From: Fremontodendron californicum
Taxonomy: Eukaryota; Streptophyta; Magnoliopsida; Malvales; Malvaceae
Assembly (NCBI GenBank): GCA_030761205.1
Contig: JAULJL010000010.1
Span: forward strand, 8,341,241 to 8,405,240
Reading direction: 5' to 3'
Length of the DNA stretch: 64,000 bases
Notes under the pieces: generated by a model
What the model was told of the DNA's origin: nothing
The model's input: only the letters and a program-made list of their open reading frames with translations
The model's database searches: none
Translations under genes and position numbers: made by a program
In this document: positions 42,354-51,521 of the stretch, one piece after another
How the letters are laid out: every line of letters begins with the position of its first letter
Position numbering within the stretch: the first letter of the stretch is position 1

Positions 42354-43292
42354 ATGGAATTGAGCAATCTAATACTTGAAGAGTTGGTGGCATACATGAA
42401 CATGGAAAATCAACAAGCCAATCTCACCTACCCAGTTCAACAATTGGCCATGGGAGGATGTCAAGGCCATCAAGTGTTCCAAGACCAACAGTATGATCAT
42501 TACTCAAACACTTACCATGAGGGATGGTGGGATCATACTAATTATGGCTACTCAGAAAATTACCAAGAAGTAGATCCTTATGCCAATTACACTCATCCAT
42601 CTAGATTTAATCAATCATGGTCTCAAGAACCAGATCTTTTTCAGCCACTACATATGACTCAAAACTCAGGTACTTCTTTAGAAGATCTTGTCGATTCTCT
42701 TGTTACTAATACTTTGCAATTTCAACAGGAAACAAGGGCAAGTATCCAGAGTTTGGAAAGGCAAATGAGCCTATTGGCTAGTAGTATGGTGGTATGGGTA
42801 GCACAAAGATCTGAAGAACTCTCTGCCCAAACAATGATTAACCCAAAGGAGAATACTACTATTGTGACCTTGAGGAATGAGGAACAAGATGAGGATGAGA
42901 CAGAATTAGAGATGGATTCTGTTCTTGAGGATAATGAAGCCACAAATACAAATAAGAGTATTTCGGCACCTGAGGTAACGTTTGAGATTCCAATTTTTAC
43001 TAATGTTTCTTCTCCACCTTTTCCTAGTAGATTCGCAAAGTTCAAGGAGGATGAACATGAACAAGACACGCTGGAAACCTTAAACAGTTTGTTTGTGGAT
43101 GTCATTCAACAAGTACCAAAAGATGCACCATTCCTCGATGAGATATGCACCACCAAGGATGATGGAATAATACTTGTAATGGAGAATGCATCCACTGTTG
43201 TGCAAAGAAAGCTTCCTCTCAAACGCATAAATTTGGGAAATTTCATGTATGAGCCTGAGAAGCCTAAAAAGCCAAGAAGGGGTGTTGGTTAG
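42354..43292 (+). CDS. Gag-like protein of LOG-carrying element, copy 2
   Basis: I choose ATG 42354 (MELSNLILEELVAYMNMEN) over the upstream ATG 42330, which only adds a poly-Lys run read from an A-tract. The protein (about 312 aa) has a Tyr/Asn/Gln-rich segment, then the gag-type SLEDLVDSLVTNTLQFQQET and SLERQMSLLASSM, an acidic stretch, and FVDVIQQVPKDAPFLDEICT, which corresponds to the region before protease in copy 1 (IKQVPSYAKFLKDMCT). It ends KKPRRGVG. The globular capsid part and the protease are absent. It may be a Gag remnant that still binds RNA, or a non-functional leftover. Confidence 0.7.
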   Translation: MELSNLILEELVAYMNMENQQANLTYPVQQLAMGGCQGHQVFQDQQYDHYSNTYHEGWWDHTNYGYSENYQEVDPYANYTHPSRFNQSWSQEPDLFQPLHMTQNSGTSLEDLVDSLVTNTLQFQQETRASIQSLERQMSLLASSMVVWVAQRSEELSAQTMINPKENTTIVTLRNEEQDEDETELEMDSVLEDNEATNTNKSISAPEVTFEIPIFTNVSSPPFPSRFAKFKEDEHEQDTLETLNSLFVDVIQQVPKDAPFLDEICTTKDDGIILVMENASTVVQRKLPLKRINLGNFMYEPEKPKKPRRGVG

Positions 43293-43826
43293 ATTCAAAA
43301 CACTAACTCAAGTGTTAATTGGGAAGGCAGCCCAATTAAAGATGAAATTGCCAACCTTCCATATTCAGATTTGCTTTCTCTTTCTTTTCCTTTTTTTTTA
43401 ATTATTTTTATTGTTTTTATTTTATTTCTTATGTTTATTTGTTAATTGTGTTTACTGCTTTTAAGTTCATTTAGGCTGCATAAGTTTCTTTTGTTTAATA
43501 GTTCTTTTCTCTTACATATAATTCTTGCATTGGGGGATAATAGCATTATATTAATGACAATGTAAGAGTTATGTGTGGGGGGAAGAATTTAGGATTTTAT
43601 TTAGAGTGTTTTGTTTTTGAGTCTTTTTATGTTGTTTTTCTTTCTGATCCTGGTTTTGAAAATAACTAGATGTAAATATAATTTTTAATTTTTTTACCCC
43701 GGTTAAATGGCGGATAACGGTACTCCGTGATTATTTAAATCGGTTCCATCAGCTACCCACAAAACTGATATTGTATATAAATTTCTCTTCCAATTTCTCT
43801 TTCATTTTTTTTCATTTTTTTTCAGG
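43293..43826 (+). other. Non-coding leader of ORF2 with a pol remnant, copy 2
   Basis: It contains a polypurine-like TGTGTGGGGGGAAGAA (43574-43589). At 43631-43669 it has the last codons of the integrase tail of copy 1 (VFLSDP.FENN then stop), showing that copy 2 descends from a structure like copy 1. From about 43696 it matches the copy 1 leader, including GGTTAAATGGCGGATAACGG. Confidence 0.75.
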
Positions 43827-44363
43827 ATGGATGATATTCTCACAAGATTGCAGAAACGATTTCCTCCTTTTGCTCGAAATATTTTACTGAAGCTTTACCA
43901 AGTTCGATTTGAAAGATTAAGAATGCTTATGCACAAAGGGATTCCTGGAGACATACGTTGGATAATTGAAGCCAAGGTACGTGAAGATGAATATCTTCCT
44001 GTTTTACATTTACCAGGTACAGGTAGAAGCACTTTTGCAAAGAAGCGACGAGCAAAGCGCATGAGTTCAAATTACCACAAATGTGCACGATGGACGTGTA
44101 ACGGTAAATGTCGTTCTATTGGGATTCCGTCCTCTAATCGAGATGATAAAATTGAATTCATTAAGGATGGACTGAGTAAGGAGAATTTGGGTAATATCCA
44201 ACTTTCTCTTGAGACGCATCCTAGTGGAGATGTACAAAGAGAAATTCTTGATTTATGGCCGCAATTCCAAAGGGAATGGCAACATCTTGGGAATCTGATG
44301 TTAAAAGACCCTGTTTGCCAGCTTGTAAGAAAACTGGATGGGAAGCATATCCTCGACTCATAG
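43827..44363 (+). CDS. Unknown 178-aa accessory ORF (ORF2), copy 2
   Basis: Same length and start (MDDILTRLQKRFPPFARN) as copy 1. About eight residues differ, among them the first Cys of the cysteine cluster (CHKC reads YHKC here), so a zinc site would be weakened in this copy. The basic AKKRRAKRMSSN and the C-terminal LDLWPQFQREWQHLGNLM are unchanged. The stop is followed 42 bp later by the GT of a candidate intron leading to LOG. Confidence 0.75.
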   Translation: MDDILTRLQKRFPPFARNILLKLYQVRFERLRMLMHKGIPGDIRWIIEAKVREDEYLPVLHLPGTGRSTFAKKRRAKRMSSNYHKCARWTCNGKCRSIGIPSSNRDDKIEFIKDGLSKENLGNIQLSLETHPSGDVQREILDLWPQFQREWQHLGNLMLKDPVCQLVRKLDGKHILDS

Positions 44364-44405
44364 AAGGCGTTTAAGCCGTTTCTGGACGTAAAACCAGAGG
44401 AAGAT

Positions 44406-44711
44406 GTGAGCCACAATCACAACTACAATAAATGACTTCTCAGCTTTTGGTTTGATTTGCAATAACTTTATTTTGGTTTAATTTACGTGTTGTTCGATTT
44501 GTGTAATTATTCTTGTTTTTTTTTTATTTGTCTTTTACGGCTGATTTTTTCTTCTCTTTTTGATTTTCTTCCTGAAATCACGCAAAAAAATCTTTTGTTA
44601 GGTTAACATTTTCTTCTGACAGGTCAGATACACTTTCGGCGACATTATTACTCTTGTCTGATTCACTACTCAGTCCTCTATATATTACACCATGTACTCA
44701 TTCTCTTTCAG
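44406..44711 (+). other. Candidate intron between ORF2 and LOG (306 bp), present only in copy 2
   Basis: It begins GTGAGCC and ends TCTCTTTCAG. The flanks are GAGGAAGAT before and GCACTCGAAAA after. In copy 1 the corresponding sequence is GAGGAAAAT directly joined to GCACTCGAAAA (33007/33008). The missing segment is thus bounded exactly by GT and AG. It is T-rich (runs of T near 44516-44540), like a plant intron, and it would join ORF2 and LOG on one spliced RNA. Confidence 0.82.
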
Positions 44712-44727
44712 GCACTCGAAAAAAAAA

Positions 44728-45375
44728 ATGGAAAGTACTTCGTCCCAGCGCATAAAAAAAATTTGTGTCTTTGGAGGTGCTTATCCAGGGAAAAATAACA
44801 TATTCGCTGATGAAGCCATAAGAGTTGGAGTAATACTTGCCCAACAAAAGATCCACTTGATTTATGGAGGCGGTAGTACGGGTTTAATGGGAGCAGTCGC
44901 TACAGCAGCACACGCCGGAGGAAGTCCAGTTCTAGGAATCGTGCCAAAACTATTCACAAGTTTTTGTGGACCTACAGTGGGTAAGGAAATACAAGTCTGG
45001 AGTGTCCCTGAACGGATAACAATCATGTACCATTCTGCCGATGCATTCATTGCTTTACCAGGAGGTCTGGGTACATTGGAAGAAATAGCTTGCGTGGCTT
45101 CTTGGTCATCTTTGGTCACAAATAAGAAACCCATTGGTTTGCTTAATATTAATGGTTATTTTAGTAATTTGCTTTCATATTTAGATAATGCTGTGGATAA
45201 TGGATTCATGTTTTCAGAGGCAAGGAGAACCATAATTTCTGCTACAACCATTGAAGATTTACTCAAAAAGCTCCAAGCTTATGAGTATTTATCTGCTACG
45301 GTTGTTTCGCAAACGCTCGGAAAAAGAAAAAGAGATATGGACGAGCAAGGAGTGGATTGCACTTTGTCTTTGTGA
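44728..45375 (+). CDS. LOG-type cytokinin riboside phosphoribohydrolase, retrotransposon-borne, copy 2
   Basis: Complete 215-aa ORF using the same MESTSSQRIKK start as copy 1. An upstream in-frame ATG at 44692 would fall inside the candidate intron and is not used if it is spliced. About six residues differ from copy 1 (for example Q to H near 43, S to A near 60, G to S near 77), and none of them falls in GGGSTGLMG or PGGLGTLEE. Two independently inserted copies with open frames suggest that LOG was under selection, or was captured not long before the copies separated. The likely role is release of active cytokinin from nucleotide precursors in the cytosol. Host benefit, element benefit or neutrality cannot be told from sequence. 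Confidence 0.88.
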   Translation: MESTSSQRIKKICVFGGAYPGKNNIFADEAIRVGVILAQQKIHLIYGGGSTGLMGAVATAAHAGGSPVLGIVPKLFTSFCGPTVGKEIQVWSVPERITIMYHSADAFIALPGGLGTLEEIACVASWSSLVTNKKPIGLLNINGYFSNLLSYLDNAVDNGFMFSEARRTIISATTIEDLLKKLQAYEYLSATVVSQTLGKRKRDMDEQGVDCTLSL

Positions 45376-47488
45376 CATTATCTAACATTTTGTTTGTTGT
45401 GTCTCAGTTATAATAAGTGATTAGCAACCTCTGCAGGTAATATCTCCTAAATTCTACCTTTAAAATTTGACATTGGGACAATGCCATATTTTAGTAGGGG
45501 GTAAGGGACATATTTTGCTAATGTAAAAAAAAAAAAAAAAAAAAAAATTTGTTGTGTTTTAAACCATTTAGAAGTATTCATTCTGAACAAGGTCTGAGTA
45601 AGGGAGACTTGAGACATACCTTGTCAGTTTGATTTCTTCTTTTCAAAAAAAAAAAAAATTTTTTGTGTTTTAAGCCATTTAGAAGTATTCATTCTGAACA
45701 AGGTCTGAGTAAGGGAGACTTGAGACATACCTTGTTAGTTTGATTTTAATCTTTTTATGTTTACTTGTTAATTTTTCTTTAGTATTTTAGGATTATTTAG
45801 GTTGCATGAGTTTGTTTTGTTTTGTTTTGAGTCTAGTTGTTCCTATTCTTATGTTATTAGTTCTTTTCTCTTACACATGATTCTTTCATTTGGGTTAATA
45901 GACTTACATTGAGGACAATGTAAGAATTAAGTGTGGGGGGAATGATTTAGGATTTCTTTTATTTTCGTCTACTATTTTTTTTTTATTTTTTTTATGAGTC
46001 ATTATTATTATTATTTTTAGTGTGTTTTAGTTCCTTTTTAATACAATGATGAGATATGAATTGCATAGGTCTAAACTGGTTACTAGTGAGAAGATTTTCA
46101 TGAGAATTAAGCTTGATACTAATTTTTATGAGCCAATGTTAATATGATATGTTGATTGAGAAAGAAGCATGTTTAGACTTAAAACTGACTTGTATAATCA
46201 TCATTGTGAGTTTTTGAGCCTAAAATGATTGATGCATTATACAAATCAATCTAATTTCTTTCTTGAGTGCTCTTATGATTACATGATTCTCTAGAACTTG
46301 CTTTAAACCGTTTGAGACTATATTGATACATGTGACAACATGAATATGATAGAGGCATTAGGATTATAACCAGAGCCAAACAGCCATCCCTTATTGATGT
46401 TCCAAGAGAACACACCCTTAGTGAACCAATTTGAGCCTACATTGAATAAGCTATCTCTTTGGTAACCATAACTTGTCCCTAACCTAAATATACTTATATC
46501 TTTACCTTTGTTCCAAAGATGAATTAGCATGATTTGAGACAAGTTGCAAAGACAAGGGATAATTTTTGGTTAGAAACAAGAAATAAGTGTGGGGGGAAAA
46601 GAAAAGAAAAGTCAAGAGAAAAAGAAATGGAATACTGGAAAATACATTCCTATGTAAAAAAAATATATATATATATGAACCATCTCTTGAATTTGTGGAA
46701 AAAGAAAAAGATGTTACAAAGTTGTTTAGAATGAAGAAAAGGCCCAACATGAATATCCGGCCTAGGTGACTATGTACTTGTAAAGAGTTTTGAGAAGTTT
46801 CTTTGTATAATTTTTTTTATGTCTCTAAACTTTATGAACTCTTTGGAACCTTTGTGATATATTTATCCTTTTGTTCTTCAACCACATTACAAACCCCTTG
46901 GCCCCATTACAACCTTGATTAAAGACCTCTTGATTTATGAAGTTGCATGATCTTTTAGTGGAGAATAGGTGGACAAGCAAGCATATGGTAGAAGTGTTTT
47001 CATGAGATTGATTGAGTGTAAACACTTTACCACTACTTTAAAGAGTGAAAATCAAGAGAGTATCCCATGTGAGAAGTTGAGATTAAGTTTGAATATGCAC
47101 TATTTTGATTGAAATATGTTATGTTAATATTGGCTTAACTCAAACAATTTACATTCAAGCATGATTTTTTGTGAAATTCTTTAAGCTATTGATTAGTTTA
47201 TAAGACTTGTTCAAATATTGTCTCTAATTTGTATTGAAAGTATTAGGAGTAAATATTTTTAGTATATGTAGTTTATTTATATTTTAGTTTTTCAATGTTT
47301 GTGGGTATCGTTCTAGTAAACCCTCACGAGACTAAACTCGTCCACTAGGGACACCTAGGGGTTTAAAGGCTTGTGTCACATGCTAAGTGCCACCGTGATT
47401 TCCTACGAAAATGGATTAGATTAGATTTTCTTATTTTATTTTTATTGAGTCGTTGCTAGGGACTAGCAACAATCTAACTGTGGGGGTG
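45376..47488 (+). other. 3' noncoding region of LOG-carrying element, copy 2
   Basis: It matches the copy 1 3' region with extra material. A unit of about 113 bp (TTTAGAAGTATTCATTCTGA..) is present twice (about 45547-45659 and 45660-45760). Polypurine-like words AGTAGGGGGTAAGGG (45491-45505) and AGTGTGGGGGGAA (about 45929-45941) occur. No ORF is supported. Confidence 0.7.
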
Positions 47489-49547
47489 TGATAACTCGTA
47501 TAATTATATAGTTTTTAGTTATGTTTTATTATTGTTTTGTGTCAAATACGAGTTATTATTGTTTAGTCTAATTGTGTTTATGATCTTTTATATTTTTATG
47601 TAATTTGGTGTTTTTCACAAGTTTCTTTGAGTGATTTCAGATTACTAGAATTAAGGGCAAATCCAGTTCAGTTCCAGTTCCGACACCTTTTGCCATATCA
47701 GCTATATCTGGAGTTTCACTGAAGCAATAAGGCTGCAATTTGTAGCCGTGCAAAGCTAAGAGGCATATCTATCTTTTTCATGTTTTACACTTCTTGAAAC
47801 GGAGTCGTTTTCCCTAGCGAAATCGACCATCAAGTTGGCTGATGTGCAATGACGTCTGTGCTGACCTGTTTTCGTATTTTGCCCATATCTGCTTATCCAC
47901 ATCAGCAAATGAGCTGATTCCAATGGCTATGGATCCGTAACTGATACGGGAAACTTTGTCTAGAAGACCATATGATCAGATCAGGCCTCTAATATTGACG
48001 AAATCGACCATCAAGTTGGCTGATGTGCAATGACGTCTGTGCTGACCTGTTTTCGTATTTTGCCCATATCTGCTTATCCACATCCGCAAATGAGCTGATT
48101 CCAACGGCTATGGATCCGTAACTGATAGGGGAACCTTTTTCTAGAAGACCATGTGATCCGATCAGGCCTCCAACATTGACGAAATCGACCATCAAGTTGG
48201 CTGATCAAAATTGTCATACAATATGACGAAAATTGTTAGAAAAATTCACCCACCTATTATACCTACCTTTGAAATTTGTAAAGCTTGTCTCTTGTCATGT
48301 AGCCCTCCAAAATGTGTATAAATAGAGGGCCTTGGATGATTGTAGAGGATCATATTGTACATAGGTAGGATATTAGCCATTGTAATAAAATTCTCTAAGT
48401 TTTCTTCTTCTTTCTTTTCTCTAGTTTTCTTTTTCTTTAGAAAGAGCAAGAGGTTGGATAATTAATATTCTTCTTCTACTTCTTTCTTTCTTTTATTTTC
48501 TTCTTAGATTCTATTTAATTTTATGTTTATAATGCCTATGCTAGGCTAAACTTCTATTTGGTTAAGAGTGATTTCAAAGCCCTAGACATGTTTTGTGATT
48601 GATTTTTAGATTCTATCTATCATTAATTTTCTATCAAAGTTGCTTATGTTCTTCTACAAGAATTGTTCATGATGTTGTCTTGATTTATTTAGGTGTACAA
48701 CTAGATAGATCTTGATAATTATCTATTGCTAGTTTAGGAGTCTTGATCCGTGTAATTGTCTTGATTTCCTATTCATAAGTGGCAATTTGTGATTAATGAT
48801 TATGGTCAAGTTTTCAATAATTGCAAAGTGGAACATAACCTAAGTTGAACAATTCGAGCTTATGTGTTTGTTGCTTAGATCAACCTATCTTTCTCATCAT
48901 AAAGCTGCCATTAAATTGAATTTAGAGAGCTTATTCTAGGTTGTTTAATGGTTAGAGATTAAATAGAGAGCTTGTTCTATTTAACGACAAACTAAGGAAA
49001 GATTGGGATAACAGAGCTTGTTGTTATCTACGGTTGTTAACTTTGATAGTTGGTTGATATTGATAGATCTGAAATTGATTCTTAATGATGTCTAGTGGTG
49101 GAGAATGAAACCTTAACCATATTTTTCATATTTGATTCTTCTTACTTACTTGTTTTCTTACTTTTCTAGTTTGCTTATTTTAAAAGTATATTTATTTTTA
49201 TTGGCTGGTTATACCGCCTAATTTGTATATTAACTTTGTTTTATTTTTATTGGCTGGTTATACCGCCTAATTTAGTATATATATTGGCTGGTTATACCGC
49301 CTAATTTAGTATATATATTTTTATTGGCTGGTTATACCGCCTTGCATCTTATTCTTATTATTTACTTTAGTTTAAATCTGGCTTCAAAAAAACTCCTTTT
49401 CTTTTATTGTTCTTGAATTTAAGTTTTAAACTATTAACTTATAAACTAAAACCCAATCCCTGAGGACTCGACCCTTGCTAACTACTATACTTACAATTTA
49501 TCTTTTTAGTGCAAGGTTAAATAAGATACACTCTTTTGGGTGCATCA
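47489..49547 (+). repeat. 3' LTR of LOG-carrying element, copy 2
   Basis: Direct repeat of 40151-42210 with scattered single-base differences (for example GGCTGCAATTTG here and GGCTTCAATTTG in the 5' LTR). It ends GGGTGCATCA, followed by GGATG. Confidence 0.9.
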
Positions 49548-49552
49548 GGATG

Positions 49553-50159
49553 CTACTTAGCATGCTACTTAAAAAATCTAATTCTGTCAAGATGTTGGAA
49601 GTAGAATTTACAGAGCAATTTCTTCCTATTATAAGTTCTCTAACCAGTAAATTCTTTATGTCATGTAAGCCTACCTTTGTTTCCAGGGGCTTTTACTTGA
49701 ACAATTGTGGTAACATTCACAAAATATGGTTTAATATGCAAAAATGAATAAATTTATGATTACCTTAGCCTGAAGATCAAATAAATGGTTGATAACAACT
49801 TTTCATTTTCTCTTATTCCTAAGTACATGTACCTCTGTCCTCAAGGTTGTGACTATGAACAACAATTCTGTAGACAATAGTACCACTGGCCATCCAATCC
49901 AAGTCTAGTTAATTACAATTATACATCAAAACTGTCACTACTATCGAGATCAGGTAACTGTTTTACAATGAAATGTGACAAAAGACCCCACTTTTTAAGT
50001 GCCCCTATTGTTTGCAAGGATTTTCAGAAGAATGATCCCCATATATATGCACTGTGTTTTGTTAGCATCATGTTGAATCAAGGAAGCAACCAAAGTATAA
50101 TCAATGGCTTGAAATAGCATCTTACTGTAACTAGCGCTTGACACTGTGTCTCTCCATGG
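49553..50159. other. Non-coding stretch
   Basis: Flank of the insertion site. A 90-codon frame on + at 49475-49747 straddles the LTR end and is not real. Part may be the 3' UTR of the minus-strand gene starting at 50160. Confidence 0.4.
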
Positions 50160-51453
50160 CTAGCACTCGGACGCTTTGTTCAAAGCGTCAAATACACTCT
50201 GTAGAGTAATCTCCTCAACAATTACCACCTTATCTCTTGATTTAGAGCCAGAACCTATTGAAACCTGCCTTCTTTTGACCCCCAAAACCTGCCATTTGAG
50301 AAGAATTATAAGTTTTAAGATTTCATTACATTACCTATTTTCTAAGTAAAAAAAAAAAAAACAGAGAAGAAGAGAGTGCATTGAACAGAAAAATAGTTCA
50401 AGGAAAATATGATATAAAACTATATTACTCGGATTCGGGTGTGAGTGTCAGACATGGGTATGTTTAGTTTTTTCTAAGATTTTCATGTATTTGGAAGGTT
50501 CTTGGAGGATTATATCTCCATACCCATATCTGGATATGCGTCGGACACAGGTAGTTCAAGAACAATAAAACATCGGAGCAAACATAGATATAAAGTTTTT
50601 GGTTAACGTCATCTACGTAACTCCGTATTTCTAGGACAGCCACCAACCAAGATAAAAATTGCTCTTAATATCAATATCCACTCCAGTCAACATACAGACA
50701 CATTATCATAAGAATAAGTATAAAGTACAGAAACATAGTCACATTTTCTAAGACCAGTTAATCATTCCACAAGTTCAATTTAAAGAACATAGAGAGTGAA
50801 TAATTTAGCAGTTAACTGCTACGAAAAAAAAAGATTAATACTTTGTATAATCATATGAGCCATAAACATGAACATTACAGACTATTTTTTCCCCCAGAAG
50901 AATAAAAGCTCAGTCACAATCATCAATGACTTCCAAGTAACATCTCCTCAGTATTTGGGCAGATTTCATAGATCTCAATTACCCAATGTAGTTCAGGATC
51001 ATTTTTTTTTAAACCTCATTCATGATCTATTTAGTCTTATTCTTACTTCCCTCAGTGAATCAGTCTTACCACACAATATTGAGGGTCTACAATCCGTTTT
51101 CCAAGCCAAGATATTCACACAATCTTCTCATACTGCACCAAATGAACCTGAATGGACAGAACTTATGGCACGTGGGACAGGTACCATACAGACATACAAT
51201 AAATAATTCAGAAGCTAAAAGTAATTGATCACTCGTATCATTGCGATAGTAGATTATGGCGGAAGCCTAATTGAACAGGAAAGTTCTAGGTGAAATCCTT
51301 CAATTTAGGGATGCAAGATGACATGGCCAATGTTGTCAACAGCCCAAGTCACACTCTAAACATTAAAACAATTATATTACTTGAGGCGCAAGGCGCAAAA
51401 AATAACGCTTACATAAGTAAATTAAAGAGCAATATGTATGTGTATGTTTTTGC

Positions 51454-51521
<68 letters not shown>

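Larger units (their letters stand above)
40151..49547 (+). mobile_element. LOG-carrying LTR retrotransposon, copy 2 (9,397 bp)
   Basis: LTRs of about 2,060 bp (40151-42210 and 47489-49547) differ at only a few positions. The target duplication GGATG is perfect (40146-40150 and 49548-49552). A tRNA-Asp primer site follows the 5' LTR, and TGTGGGGGTG precedes the 3' LTR. It encodes a short gag-like ORF, ORF2 and LOG, and lacks protease, RT and integrase. It shares the start of the LTR and the ORF2-LOG-3' region with copy 1, but differs in the second half of the LTR and in gag, so the two are recombinant members of one family. Confidence 0.92.
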
